Shown: positions 28,537 to 36,880 of the stretch, in pieces
How the letters are laid out: each line of letters begins with the position of its first letter
How positions within the stretch are numbered: position 1 is the stretch's first letter
DNA from: Verrucosispora sp. NA02020
GTDB lineage: Bacteria > Actinomycetota > Actinomycetes > Mycobacteriales > Micromonosporaceae
Assembly: GCF_013364215.1 (NCBI RefSeq)
Contig: NZ_CP054923.1
Location: forward strand, 4,154,001-4,218,000
Direction of reading: 5' to 3'
DNA: 64,000 nt
The notes under the pieces: generated by a model
What the model was told of the DNA's origin: nothing
Databases searched by the model: none
Seen by the model: the letters and a program-made list of their open reading frames with translations, nothing else
Program-made: the position numbers and the translations under genes

Positions 28537-29535
28537 GTGGAACTGACCACCATCTGGTTTCTCCTCGTCGCCGTGCTGTTCACCGGCTACTTCATCCTGG
28601 AGGGCTTCGACTTCGGCGTCGGCATGCTGCTACCCGTCCTGGGACGCGACGACCGCGAACGCCGCGTCATGATCAACACGATCGGGCCGGTCTGGGACGG
28701 CAACGAGGTCTGGCTGATCACCGCCGGTGGCGCGATGTTCGCCGCCTTCCCCGAGTGGTACGCCACCCTCTTCTCCGGTTTCTATCTGCCGCTGCTGCTC
28801 ATCCTGCTGGCCCTGATCGCCCGGGGCGTCGCCTTCGAGTACCGCCACAAACGCCCCGAGGCGTCCTGGAAGCGCCGCTGGGACAACGCCATCGTCTTCG
28901 GCTCGCTCATCCCGGCGATCCTGTGGGGCGTGGCCTTCGCCAACATCCTGCGCGGCGTACCCCTCGACGCCGACCACGAGTTCGTCGGCGGACTGGTCGA
29001 CCTGCTGCACCCGTACGCGCTGCTCGGCGGCGCGACCACCGCGGCGCTGTTCGCCACCCACGGCGCCGTCTTCATCGCCCTCAAGACCGTCGGCGACATC
29101 CGGGGCCGTGCCGCCACCCTCGCCGTACGCCTCGGCGTGGTCAGCGCCGTGCTGGCGGTCGCGTTCCTCACCTGGACCCTGACCATCCGCTCCAGCCCCA
29201 CCGCCGTGGTGCTCGCCACCGGCGCCGCCCTGGCGCTGCTCGGCGGTCTCGCCGCCGCCCGCGTCCGTCGTGAGGGCTGGGCCTTCACCGGCACCGCGCT
29301 GGCCATCGGCCTGGCCGTGGCGACCCTGTTCGCCGCCCTGTTCCCCATCGTGATGCCCTCCACGCTGGACCCGGCCGGCACGCTGACCGCCACCAACGCC
29401 GCCTCGACCCCCTACACGCTGAGGATCATGACCTGGGTGGCGGTGTTCTTCACCCCGATCGTGCTCGCCTACCAGGGCTGGACGTACTGGGTCTTCCGCA
29501 AGCGCATCGGCGTCACGCACATCCCGCAGCACTGA
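28537..29535 (+). CDS. cydB: cytochrome bd oxidase subunit II
   Basis: This 332-aa partner of CydA has eight or nine helices. The N-terminal signature ILEGFDFGVGMLLP and the following IGPVWDGNEVWLITAGGAMFAAFP are diagnostic of CydB. Start is GTG 28537. A 17-bp perfect stem-loop directly after the stop closes the operon. The cydDC exporter genes needed for bd assembly are not adjacent, unlike many actinobacterial cydABCD loci, so they must lie elsewhere or be replaced. Confidence 0.97.
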   Translation: MELTTIWFLLVAVLFTGYFILEGFDFGVGMLLPVLGRDDRERRVMINTIGPVWDGNEVWLITAGGAMFAAFPEWYATLFSGFYLPLLLILLALIARGVAFEYRHKRPEASWKRRWDNAIVFGSLIPAILWGVAFANILRGVPLDADHEFVGGLVDLLHPYALLGGATTAALFATHGAVFIALKTVGDIRGRAATLAVRLGVVSAVLAVAFLTWTLTIRSSPTAVVLATGAALALLGGLAAARVRREGWAFTGTALAIGLAVATLFAALFPIVMPSTLDPAGTLTATNAASTPYTLRIMTWVAVFFTPIVLAYQGWTYWVFRKRIGVTHIPQH

Positions 29536-29574
29536 CCGGATCGGCCCGGGACCCCGCGTCCCGGGCCGATCCGG
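29536..29574 (+). terminator. terminator of cydAB
   Basis: A perfect 17-bp stem (29536-29552 with 29558-29574) and 5-nt loop begin on the base after the cydB stop codon and end 13 nt before the osmC start. Confidence 0.88.
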
Positions 29575-29586
29575 CACCATGACCTG

Positions 29587-30060
29587 ATGCCACACCAGCA
29601 CACCTACCGCACCACCGTCACCTGGACTGGCAACCTCGGCACCGGCACCAGCGGCTACCGCGCCTACCGACGCGACCACGACGTCACCGCCGACGGCCCG
29701 CCCCCGATCGCCGGCAGCTCCGACCCGACCTTCCGTGGCGACCGCACCCGGTGGAACCCCGAGCAGCTCCTGCTGGCCGCGCTGTCCCAGTGTCACATGC
29801 TGGCCTACCTGCACCTATGCGCCGACAACGGCATCGTCGTCACCGACTACGTCGACACCGCAACCGGCAGCATGACCACCGACAACGCCACGGGCAGCGG
29901 CCACTTCACCGAGGCCGTCCTGCGTCCCCGGGTCACCCTCGCCGACCCCGCCGACACCGACACCGCGACCGCACTGCACGACCACGCGCACCGGGTCTGT
30001 TTCATCGCCAACTCGGTGAACTTCCCGGTCCGGCACGAGCCGAGCACCGTCACCGCCTGA
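29587..30060 (+). CDS. OsmC/Ohr family protein
   Basis: This 157-aa OsmC-fold protein probably reduces organic hydroperoxides with a redox-active Cys pair. The first Cys lies in LLLAALSQCHMLAYLHLC and the second in HRVCFIANSVNFPV, at the family positions. The N-terminal HTYRTTVTWTGNLGTGTSGY matches the YfcF/OsmC subgroup rather than classical Ohr. Start is ATG 29587. It is separated from cydB by a terminator, so it should have its own promoter, although only 12 nt remain between hairpin and start. The hairpin may instead attenuate read-through from cydAB. Confidence 0.88.
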   Translation: MPHQHTYRTTVTWTGNLGTGTSGYRAYRRDHDVTADGPPPIAGSSDPTFRGDRTRWNPEQLLLAALSQCHMLAYLHLCADNGIVVTDYVDTATGSMTTDNATGSGHFTEAVLRPRVTLADPADTDTATALHDHAHRVCFIANSVNFPVRHEPSTVTA

Positions 30061-30075
30061 CCCGGCCGAGCAGAC

Positions 30076-30114
30076 ACGTGGGGCCCGGGACGACCGCTGT
30101 CCCGGGCCCCACGT
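30076..30114. terminator. bidirectional terminator between osmC and the coiled-coil gene
   Basis: A perfect 16-bp stem (30076-30091 with 30099-30114) and 7-nt loop lie in the 69-nt gap between two convergent genes. Confidence 0.88.
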
Positions 30115-30129
30115 TCACCTGTGCCGGAC

Positions 30130-30831
30130 TCAGCCCGCCTCGCGCAGTTCCGCCAGCCGGGCCTCGATCTCGGCCAGCTCGGCCCGCAGCTTCTCGGCCT
30201 GCCGCTCGGCCTCGGACCGCTCCGACGTCAGGATCTGCTCCACCGCCTCGTGCACACCGGGCACGTCGACCAGCGCCACCATCCGCAGCGCCTCTGCCGG
30301 CTTGAGCACGTACGGCTTGGCCAGCACCTTGCCGCCCTGTTGCGCGGCCACCGTCCACTCGCCCTCGGCGTACGCCAGGGTGACCGTCAATCCGGCCGGT
30401 CCCTTCGGCTTGGCCGCCTTGACCGGCCGCCGCGCAGCGGGCTTGGACTCGACCGTCTCCACCTTCGGCTCCTCCTGTCGACCCGGCTCCTCGCGCCGGG
30501 GCTGCGGCACCCGGTCCAGCACGAACTCCGGCTCCGCCACCGGCGGCTCGACCGGCGCCGGCTCCACCTTCGGCTCGGCCGGTCGGCGGCCGGCACCCCG
30601 GGGCGCCACCGCCACGTCGGCGGGGGAGAAGGGCAACTCGTCGCGGCCGAAGCGCACCACCACGTACTCGTCGGACACCGCCGGGTCGGTCAGCTCGACC
30701 ACCTGGCCGATCTGCCCGGCGATCTGACCGGCCGAGGCCGTGAACACCACCTTCGGCTTGCGTCCCGCGGCCAACGCCTCTCGGATGCCGCGCACCTCGT
30801 CATCGGACAAACCCTGGCCAGCGACACCCAT
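30130..30831 (-). CDS. hypothetical protein with C-terminal coiled coil
   Basis: Not recognised; similar proteins seem to be common in Actinobacteria. The 233-aa protein has an N-terminal folded part (residues 1-85) with a small beta core (KPKVVFTASAGQIAGQIGQVVEL ... YVVVRFGRDELPFSPADV). A Pro/Glu/Lys-rich linker of about 70 residues and a second small domain (LTVTLAYAEGEWTVAAQQGGKVL) follow. A strongly charged coiled coil is last (SEAERQAEKLRAELAEIEAR). A structural, nucleic-acid-binding or scaffolding role is plausible. It runs toward osmC and has its own promoter region. Confidence 0.75.
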   Translation of the reverse strand: MGVAGQGLSDDEVRGIREALAAGRKPKVVFTASAGQIAGQIGQVVELTDPAVSDEYVVVRFGRDELPFSPADVAVAPRGAGRRPAEPKVEPAPVEPPVAEPEFVLDRVPQPRREEPGRQEEPKVETVESKPAARRPVKAAKPKGPAGLTVTLAYAEGEWTVAAQQGGKVLAKPYVLKPAEALRMVALVDVPGVHEAVEQILTSERSEAERQAEKLRAELAEIEARLAELREAG

Positions 30832-30903
30832 CGCGCTCCCTCATCCGTCGTACACGTGTTCAGTCGCCTGCTTTGATACCAGTCCCCGGCGACAACCTGA
30901 AGA

Positions 30904-31365
30904 TCAGCCCCCCAACGCCTTCAGCGCCCGGTCCGCGTGCTGGTTCATGTCCAGTTCACTGTGCACCACCTCGACGACACGTCGATCGGTGCCGATCACG
31001 AAGGTCATCCGTCGGGTGCTCAACGCGCCCAACGGCAGCCGCCGTCGTACCCCGAACCGGTCCGCCACCGCGCCGTCGGGGTCGGACAGCAGGGGAAAGT
31101 CGAGATCGTTGCGGCGGGAGAACTCGGCCTGCCGCTGCACCGGGTCCCGGCTGATGCCCACCCGTTGCGCGCCCACCGCGGCGAACTCCGCCGCCAGGTC
31201 ACGGAAGTGGCAGCTCTGCGCGGTGCAGCCGCGCGTCATCGCGGCCGGGTAGAAGAACAGCACCACCGGCCCGTCCGCCAGGAACTCCGACAGCCGTCGG
31301 AGGCGGCCGGTCTCGTCCGGCAGCGCGAAGTCCTCGACCAGTTCCCCGACACTCACACCCGCCAT
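30904..31365 (-). CDS. bcp: Bcp/PrxQ-type peroxiredoxin
   Basis: This 153-aa thioredoxin-fold peroxidase reduces H2O2 and alkyl peroxides. FFYPAAMTRGCTAQSCHFRD holds peroxidatic Cys47 and, five residues on, the resolving Cys52, the spacing typical of PrxQ. The variant PAAMTRG replaces the usual PKDFTPG. Residues near VGISRDPVQRQAEF and FPLLSDPDG complete the fold. ATG 31365. It lies on the same strand as the coiled-coil gene (72-nt gap) and is divergent from an SDR gene. Confidence 0.92.
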   Translation of the reverse strand: MAGVSVGELVEDFALPDETGRLRRLSEFLADGPVVLFFYPAAMTRGCTAQSCHFRDLAAEFAAVGAQRVGISRDPVQRQAEFSRRNDLDFPLLSDPDGAVADRFGVRRRLPLGALSTRRMTFVIGTDRRVVEVVHSELDMNQHADRALKALGG

Positions 31366-31510
31366 GTGCGCTCCTCACTCGACACCGTCGTCGGCGAGAG
31401 CGTATGCCACGCCCGATCACCGGCCGTGTCCTCGGCCACACCCGGCTACCGGCGCCGGTCAGCGCCCCGGTAACGTCGCCGACACCGGCTCGGGGCAGGG
31501 GAGACGATCA

Positions 31511-32239
31511 ATGGCACCGGTCACCGTCATCACCGGCGGCGGTCGCGGCATCGGCGCGGCCACCGCCCGGCGGCTGGCCCGCGCGGGCCACCACCTCGCT
31601 CTCGGTTACCGTCGCGACCACGCCGCCGCCGACGCCGTCGTGACCGAGCTGCACGCCACCGGGGTACGTGCCGTCGCGGTGCCCGCCGACACCCGCGAGC
31701 CCGACCAGGTGGCCGCCCTGTTCGACGCCGCCGAGGCCCTCGGCCCGCTCACCGGCCTGGTGAACAACGCCGGCGTCACCAGCCCGATCGGCCCCTTCAC
31801 CGAGCTGCGCCTGGACGACCTGCGGGAGGTGGTCGACGTCAACCTGGTCGGCTACGTGCTCTGCGCGCAGCAGGCCGCCCGGCGGATGGCGGCCGGCGGC
31901 GCGATCGTCAACATCTCCTCGGTCGCCGCCACCCTCGGCGGTCCCGGCGAGTACGTCCACTACGCCGCGGTCAAGGCCGGCACCGACGCGCTCACCGTCG
32001 GCCTGGCCAAGGAGTTGGCCCCCCGGGGCATCCGCGTCAACGCGGTGGCGCCGGGCATCATCCGCACCGACATCCACGCCCTCTCCGGGCAACCGGACCG
32101 GCCCGAGCGTGCCGCCGGCCGGATCCCGCTGGGTCGTCCCGGGGAACCCGACGAGGTCGCCGCCGCCATCGCCTGGCTGCTCGGCCCGGACGCCTCCTAC
32201 ACCAGCGGCGCGGTGCTGCGCGTCGGCGGCGGTCTCTGA
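31511..32239 (+). CDS. short-chain dehydrogenase/reductase (FabG-like)
   Basis: This 242-aa NAD(P)-dependent oxidoreductase has cofactor motif TGGGRGIG, the structural NNAG, catalytic Ser in NISSVA and the Y-x3-K pair in HYAAVKAG. The closing GAVLRVGGGL is typical of 3-oxoacyl-ACP-reductase-like SDRs. ATG 31511 has AGGGGAG 7 nt upstream. It sits immediately before the catabolic island but upstream of its first IclR-type operator, so membership in that pathway is uncertain. A reductase for one of its oxo or hydroxy intermediates is possible. Confidence 0.9.
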   Translation: MAPVTVITGGGRGIGAATARRLARAGHHLALGYRRDHAAADAVVTELHATGVRAVAVPADTREPDQVAALFDAAEALGPLTGLVNNAGVTSPIGPFTELRLDDLREVVDVNLVGYVLCAQQAARRMAAGGAIVNISSVAATLGGPGEYVHYAAVKAGTDALTVGLAKELAPRGIRVNAVAPGIIRTDIHALSGQPDRPERAAGRIPLGRPGEPDEVAAAIAWLLGPDASYTSGAVLRVGGGL

Positions 32240-32294
32240 CCTCTCCCCGTCCTCACCCCTGCTCTGGCGTGCGCGGACGCGCCCGTCGGGTGGG

Positions 32295-32340
32295 TTGACC
32301 ACGTCCCGCCGCACCCCCTATCGTTCCAGTGCGTCGAACG
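32295..32340 (+). promoter_or_regulatory. catabolic-island promoter 1 with CGTTC-N9-GAACG operator
   Basis: TTGACC (32295-32300), an 18-nt spacer and TATCGT (32319-32324) form the promoter. The inverted repeat CGTTC (32322-32326), nine bases, GAACG (32336-32340) overlaps its -10 and start region. The same repeat occurs at 35985-36003 and 43381-43399, in front of the other two transcription units of the island. An overlapping operator fits repression, presumably by the IclR protein encoded at 34419. Confidence 0.7.
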
Positions 32341-32376
32341 GCGTACGGCTCAGTCGAACATTCTGATGGGGGTGTC

Positions 32377-33165
32377 GTGGTCGAGACCGCTCTGGGCGTC
32401 ATCGTCCCGCCGGCCAACCCGACCGTCGAGCCCGAACTGCGCCGCCTGCTGCCGCCACGGCTGCGCTACCACGTGGCCCGGCTCCCGGTCGTCGACGGTT
32501 CCCTCGCCGACCGGCTCGACCGGTACGCCGACCTGCTGCCGGAGACCGCCGCCACGCTGCGGGGACTGGACCTGCGGGCCACCTACGTCGCCTGCACCGG
32601 CTGCTACTACCGGCCCCGGCACGCCGACGCCGACCACGTCGACCGGGCCGCCGGCGACCGGCTCGGCAGCCCGGTCGTCGGTGCCGCGAGCGCCGTGCGG
32701 CAGGTGCTCGACCGTCTCGCCGTACGGTCACTGACCCTGGTGTCGCCGTACCCGGACTGGCTCGCCGCCCAGGCGGCGGCGTTCTGGCGGACGACCGGCC
32801 GCACGGTCACCGAGGTGGTGGCCGTGCCCGGCACGGGCGCCATCTACGACCTCTCCTCGACGACGGTCGGCGACACCGTGCACCGCGTGCTGGACACGCT
32901 CGGCGCGACCGCCGCCGACGGGCACGCGGTGCTGCTGACCGGCACCGGCGCGCCGAGCCTGGACGTACTCGACGACGTCGTGCCGCGCTCGCCCGTGCCG
33001 GTGCTCTCCTCGAACCTGGCCGGTGCCTGGCAGTCGTTGCGGACCGCTGGGGCCGCGCACCTGGCGGCGCAGTCGCCGAGTCCGGCGCTGCGGCACCTGG
33101 CCGCCGTCCTGGACGGCACCGCCCCGACGCAGATCGCCGGCGGTCCCGCCGGCCGGAAGGAGTGA
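32377..33165 (+). CDS. Asp/Glu racemase superfamily protein (maleate isomerase/AMDase-like)
   Basis: This 262-aa protein is related to maleate cis-trans isomerase and arylmalonate decarboxylase. [14 protein letters not shown] is the N-terminal family block and VACTGCYY carries Cys73 at the first catalytic position. The second catalytic Cys, expected in an LLSCGG-like segment, is replaced in [15 protein letters not shown] one-Cys enzyme could act as a decarboxylase or isomerase with altered chemistry. Start GTG 32377 follows GGGGG. It is first gene of the island; its stop lies next to the start of the FAD monooxygenase gene. Confidence 0.8.
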   Translation: MVETALGVIVPPANPTVEPELRRLLPPRLRYHVARLPVVDGSLADRLDRYADLLPETAATLRGLDLRATYVACTGCYYRPRHADADHVDRAAGDRLGSPVVGAASAVRQVLDRLAVRSLTLVSPYPDWLAAQAAAFWRTTGRTVTEVVAVPGTGAIYDLSSTTVGDTVHRVLDTLGATAADGHAVLLTGTGAPSLDVLDDVVPRSPVPVLSSNLAGAWQSLRTAGAAHLAAQSPSPALRHLAAVLDGTAPTQIAGGPAGRKE

Positions 33166-33167
33166 AC

Positions 33168-34367
33168 GTGCCGCCAAGCCACTCGGTGCAGGCACCGGTC
33201 GTCGTCCTCGGCGGCGGACCGGTGGGCATGGTGACCGCCCTCGCGCTGGCCCGCTACGACATCGGTGTGGTCGTGCTGGAACAGGGCCACGACGAGGTGC
33301 GCTCGGAGTGGCGCGGCTCGACGGTGCACCCGCCGACGCTCGAACTGCTCGACGAGCTGGACCTGGCCGCGCCGGTGCTCGCCGAGGCCGTGCGGGTACG
33401 CCGGCTGGACTACCGCGACCTCGAACTGACCGAGTCCGCCCAGTTCTCCTACGACCTGCTGGAGGGCGAGACACGCTACCCGTTCCGGCTCCAGTACGAG
33501 CAGTACAAGCTGGTCCGGCAGTTGCGTCGGGCGGTCGCCGAGACACCGAACGTGGACCTGCGTTTCGGCCACGAGGTGGTCGGGCTGCGCCAGGACGACA
33601 CCGGCGTCGAGCTGGAGGTGGCCGTCGACGGCGGGCGGCGTACCGTGTCGTGCCACTGGGCGGTGGCCGCCGACGGGGCGCACAGCATCGCCCGCAAGCT
33701 GCTCGACGTGCCGTTCCCCGGTTTCACGTACCCGTCGATGAGCCTGGTGGTGGCCACGCCGTTCCGGTTCGAGGACGCGGTGCCCGACCTGAGCGAGGTC
33801 GGCTACTGGTCCGGCCCGCGCGGCCGGTTCTCGCTGATCCGCACCCCGGACATCTGGCGCGCCGCGCTGTCGACGAACACCGGGGTCGACGACGAACCGC
33901 CGACCGGCACGCACCCGGACTTCCTGGCCGCCGTGGAGCTGCTGCTGGGCTCGCCGACCCCGCCGGACGGGTTGCTGCCGCTGCACCAGCACCAGATGTA
34001 CCGCAGCCACCAACGGCTGGCCGACTCGTTCCGGATCGGTCGGGTCCTGCTGGCCGGCGACGCCGCCCACCTGAGCAGCACGACCGGGGGCATGGGCCTG
34101 AACTCCGGCATCCACGACGCGATGGCGGTGGCCGCCGCGCTGGCCGAGTCCGACCAGGAGACCGCGACCACCGCGTACGCGCAGCGACGCCGCTCGATCG
34201 CCGAGCGCTTCGTGCAGCCGACCACCACCGAGAACCGCACCTCGGCGGACGCGGCCGACCTGGCCGGGCGCCGGGAGCGGCTGGTCCGGCTGCGGGCGGT
34301 GGCCGACAACGCCGAGGAGGCCCGAGCGTATCTGCGGCGGGTCAGTATGCTCGGGATCCAGCACTAG
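33168..34367 (+). CDS. FAD-dependent aromatic/heterocycle monooxygenase
   Basis: This 399-aa class A flavin monooxygenase has the FAD-binding VVLGGGPVGMVTALALARYDIGVVVLEQ at the N-terminus, AADGAHSIARKLLDV in the middle and [21 protein letters not shown] near residue 294. Such enzymes hydroxylate or cleave phenols and hydroxypyridines (6-hydroxynicotinate 3-monooxygenase and MHPC oxygenase are relatives). GTG 33168 is chosen because GGAAGGAG ends 5 nt upstream; GTG 33162 is the in-frame alternative. It is the only obvious oxygen-activating enzyme of the island, so it probably performs the first attack on the ring. Confidence 0.88.
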   Translation: MPPSHSVQAPVVVLGGGPVGMVTALALARYDIGVVVLEQGHDEVRSEWRGSTVHPPTLELLDELDLAAPVLAEAVRVRRLDYRDLELTESAQFSYDLLEGETRYPFRLQYEQYKLVRQLRRAVAETPNVDLRFGHEVVGLRQDDTGVELEVAVDGGRRTVSCHWAVAADGAHSIARKLLDVPFPGFTYPSMSLVVATPFRFEDAVPDLSEVGYWSGPRGRFSLIRTPDIWRAALSTNTGVDDEPPTGTHPDFLAAVELLLGSPTPPDGLLPLHQHQMYRSHQRLADSFRIGRVLLAGDAAHLSSTTGGMGLNSGIHDAMAVAAALAESDQETATTAYAQRRRSIAERFVQPTTTENRTSADAADLAGRRERLVRLRAVADNAEEARAYLRRVSMLGIQH

Positions 34368-34418
34368 GTGCCGCACGCCGGTGCCCGCCCGACGGCACGC
34401 ACGAGAGGTCACTGTCGA

Positions 34419-35342
34419 ATGGAGTCAGCGGTGCCGGTGAGTGAGCCGGCGGACGGCCACCGTTACACCGCGAGCGGCCTGGGTCGCGCGCTGGCCGTGA
34501 TCGACCTGCTCGCCGAACGCAGCCCCGAGATGGTCGGGGTCTCCACCGTCGCGCGGGACCTGAGTCTGCCCAAGGCGGTGGCCCACCGCATCCTCAAGGA
34601 GCTCACGGCCAACCAGTTCGTCACCTTCGACGAGGAGACCCGGCGCTACCGCCTGGGACCGGGGGCGCTGGCCGCCGGTCTGGCCGCGCTGCGCGCCATC
34701 GACGTGCAGGCGACCACCAACCGGCACATGCGACGGTTGGTGGAGATCACCGGGGAGACGGCCACGCTGTCGATGCGGCAGGGCTGGGTGCGCGTCTACA
34801 CCGACCAGGTGCTCTCGCCGCACGAGATCCGGATGTCGGTCACGCTCGGTTCCCGGCACTCGCTGGTCGCCGGCTCGTCGTCCAAGGCGATCCTGGCGGC
34901 GTTGCCCGACGCCGAGGTGTCCGAGTATCTGTCCACGCATGAGCTGGTGTCGATGACGTCGGCCACCATCACCTCCGTCGAGCAGCTCTGGGAGGACCTG
35001 CGGGCGGTACGCGGGCAGGGCTACGCGGTGAGCCGGGGTGAACGGCAGGCGGGTGCGGCGAGCGTGGCGGCGGCCATCCGGCTCGCCTCCGGCGAGGTCT
35101 ACGGGTCGTTGTCGCTCTGCGGCCCGCAGGACCGTTTCTCCTCGCGCCTGCTGACCGAGTACGGCGATCTGGTGGCCGACGCGGCCCGCCAGGTCAGCGC
35201 CGAGCTGGGTTACCAGTCCGCCCCGGAGTCGGCCGAGGCCGCGCCACCGGCCAAGCGTCGCAGTCCTCGCCGTCAGGTGGCCCGTGCCTCGGCCGACCAG
35301 CCCGACAGCAGCTCGGCCGAGGTCGTGGTCTCGCAGAAGTAG
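34419..35342 (+). CDS. IclR-family transcriptional regulator
   Basis: This 307-aa regulator has an N-terminal winged helix (residues 16-80: GLGRALAVIDLLAERSPEMVGVSTVARDLSLPKAVAHRILKEL) and a C-terminal IclR effector-binding domain (ETATLSMRQGWVRVYTDQV ... SVAAAIRLASGEVYGSLSL). ATG 34419 follows GAGAGG. About 45 residues beyond the usual end form a basic, Ser/Arg-rich tail, and the last 70 nt overlap the convergent hydrolase gene. It is the only regulator in the island and the likely reader of the CGTTC-N9-GAACG operators. Its ligand is probably the pathway substrate or an intermediate. Confidence 0.92.
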   Translation: MESAVPVSEPADGHRYTASGLGRALAVIDLLAERSPEMVGVSTVARDLSLPKAVAHRILKELTANQFVTFDEETRRYRLGPGALAAGLAALRAIDVQATTNRHMRRLVEITGETATLSMRQGWVRVYTDQVLSPHEIRMSVTLGSRHSLVAGSSSKAILAALPDAEVSEYLSTHELVSMTSATITSVEQLWEDLRAVRGQGYAVSRGERQAGAASVAAAIRLASGEVYGSLSLCGPQDRFSSRLLTEYGDLVADAARQVSAELGYQSAPESAEAAPPAKRRSPRRQVARASADQPDSSSAEVVVSQK

Positions 35343-35893
35343 AACCCGAGGTTGCGGATCGCCGGCTCGGCCAGGTCCGGGCGGGTCCAGCCGACCATGT
35401 CCGTCGGCAGGGTGACGGCCAGGTCGGCCATGTACGCCTCGCGCACGGTCGAGTCGACGCAGACGTTGGCCGCCGTGCCGACCACCACCACGTGGTCGCG
35501 TTCGTGTGCCCGCAGCAGGTTGTGCAGGGGCGTGCCGACGAAGGCGCTGTAGCGCGTCTTCTCCAGGTGGCAGTCGCCGGGCGCGGGGCGTAGCCCGTCG
35601 GCCAGTTCGGCGCCCCAGGAGCCCGCCTCGCAGACGCTGAGCGGGCTGCGGCCCATCGCCTCGGCGCGGGCCCGGCGGGCCGGTGACACGAGCTGGTCGT
35701 GGGCGGCCTGCCGGACCCAGACGACGAGGCAGCCGGCGGTCCGCGCCGGGTCCAGGAATCCGGGCAGCCGGCGGGCCAGATCGGCGTTGACACCGACGTC
35801 GGCGCCGAGCGTCGCCATGGCCCCGGCGGGGGAGCAGAAGTCGTTCTGCATGTCGATGACCAGCACCGCGGTCCGCCACGGGGGGTACTTCAT
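35273..35893 (-). CDS. isochorismatase-like cysteine hydrolase
   Basis: This 206-aa hydrolase of the isochorismatase/nicotinamidase superfamily has a complete triad: Asp14 in VLVIDMQNDF, Lys112 in LEKTRYSAF and Cys145 in ANVCVDST. Members with this triad cleave amides such as maleamate, ureidoacrylate, N-carbamoylsarcosine or nicotinamide. In this setting an amidase that releases ammonia from a ring-opened intermediate is likely (inference). ATG 35893 has GGGAG 8 nt upstream. It is transcribed divergently from the ABC transporter through the shared operator region and ends 70 nt inside the IclR gene on the other strand. Confidence 0.9.
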   Translation of the reverse strand: MKYPPWRTAVLVIDMQNDFCSPAGAMATLGADVGVNADLARRLPGFLDPARTAGCLVVWVRQAAHDQLVSPARRARAEAMGRSPLSVCEAGSWGAELADGLRPAPGDCHLEKTRYSAFVGTPLHNLLRAHERDHVVVVGTAANVCVDSTVREAYMADLAVTLPTDMVGWTRPDLAEPAIRNLGFYFCETTTSAELLSGWSAEARAT

Positions 35894-35958
35894 GAGGTTT
35901 TCTCCCAAATCAGGGGATTGATCCGGATCGATGATGCCGAGTCGGGTCCTACAGGCCA

Positions 35959-36003
35959 TTGACCTTGCCGCCGAACATAGCTTACGTTCGCACCAACAGA
36001 ACG
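35959..36003. promoter_or_regulatory. catabolic-island promoter 2 with CGTTC-N9-GAACG operator
   Basis: TTGACC (35959-35964) is followed by TTACGT or TACGTT after 17 or 18 nt. CGTTC (35985-35989), nine bases and GAACG (35999-36003) overlap and follow it. The distance from -35 to operator (26 nt) is nearly the same as in promoter 1 (27 nt). A further GCGAAC half-site lies at 36017-36022. The site lies between the divergent hydrolase and ABC transporter genes. Confidence 0.7.
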
Positions 36004-36066
36004 GCGTACTGCACAAGCGAACAATCTCGCGATCAAACGCGGGCCGGTCGGTGACAGGGGTAGCCC

Positions 36067-36858
36067 ATGAGTGCGATCAAAGTGGAGGGCGTCAGCAAGG
36101 TCTTCGCCGGCGCCGGCGGGCAGTCGATGCTCGCCCTGAGCGACGTCTCGCTCGACATCGCCGACGGCGAGTTCGTCGTGCTGCTCGGGCCCTCCGGGTG
36201 CGGCAAGACCACCCTGCTGCGCATCATCGGTCAGTTGGAGAGCCCGACCGTCGGCCGGGTGAGCCTCGACCACGGCACGCGGTCCGACGGCGACCGCCCT
36301 CTGGGCTTCGTCTTCCAGGAGGCCACCCTGATGCCCTGGCGGACCGCCGCCGCCAACGTGGCCCTGCCGCTGGAGATGGCCGGCGTCGGCCGCCGGGAAC
36401 GCACCGCGCGGGTCCGCGAGATGCTCGAACTCGTCGGCCTGCCGGAGGCCGAGGGAAAGCACCCGCACCAGTTGTCGGGCGGCATGCGCCAGCGGGTCTC
36501 CATCGCCCGCGCGTTGGCACACGACCCGCAGGTGCTGCTCATGGACGAGCCGTTCGGCGCGCTCGACGCGCAGACCCGCGACATGATGAACTCCGAGCTG
36601 CAGCGCATCTGGCTGGAGAACCGCAAGACGGTCGTCTTCGTGACGCACTCCGTCTCCGAGGCGGTGTTCCTCGCCGACCGCATCGTGATGCTGGGGACCA
36701 AGCCCGGCCACATCCACTCCATCACCGAGGTGACGCTGCCCCGGCCGCGCACCATCGACATGACCGAGACCGCCGAGTTCCGCCATCTCGCCGCCGAGCT
36801 GCGTCGACAGATCGGCGCGGTGCAGGACCCCGACAACCGATCCGCCGTCTCGGCCTGA
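36067..36858 (+). CDS. ABC importer ATPase (SsuB/TauB/NrtD type)
   Basis: This 263-aa ATPase powers uptake of a small organic solute. Walker A is GPSGCGKTTLLRI, the Q-loop is FVFQEATLMPWRT (LMPW is typical of the nitrate/sulfonate/taurine group), the signature is LSGGMRQRVSIARAL, Walker B is VLLMDEPFGALD and the H-loop is VTHSV. It is first gene of a long co-oriented run (36067-43326) after the second operator. It works with the permease and Tat-type lipoprotein encoded next. Homologous systems also import pyrimidine and thiamine precursors. Confidence 0.94.
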   Translation: MSAIKVEGVSKVFAGAGGQSMLALSDVSLDIADGEFVVLLGPSGCGKTTLLRIIGQLESPTVGRVSLDHGTRSDGDRPLGFVFQEATLMPWRTAAANVALPLEMAGVGRRERTARVREMLELVGLPEAEGKHPHQLSGGMRQRVSIARALAHDPQVLLMDEPFGALDAQTRDMMNSELQRIWLENRKTVVFVTHSVSEAVFLADRIVMLGTKPGHIHSITEVTLPRPRTIDMTETAEFRHLAAELRRQIGAVQDPDNRSAVSA

Positions 36859-36880
36859 CCGCATACCGAGGTGCCGCACA

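Noticed and set aside
32377..35893. Nicotinate (nic) degradation cluster, because an FAD monooxygenase, an amidase-like hydrolase and a maleate-isomerase relative occur together.
   Set aside because: No nicotinate dehydrogenase, no 2,5-dihydroxypyridine dioxygenase and no formylmaleamate deformylase are present, the isomerase lacks one catalytic Cys, and the remaining ten genes do not belong to that pathway.
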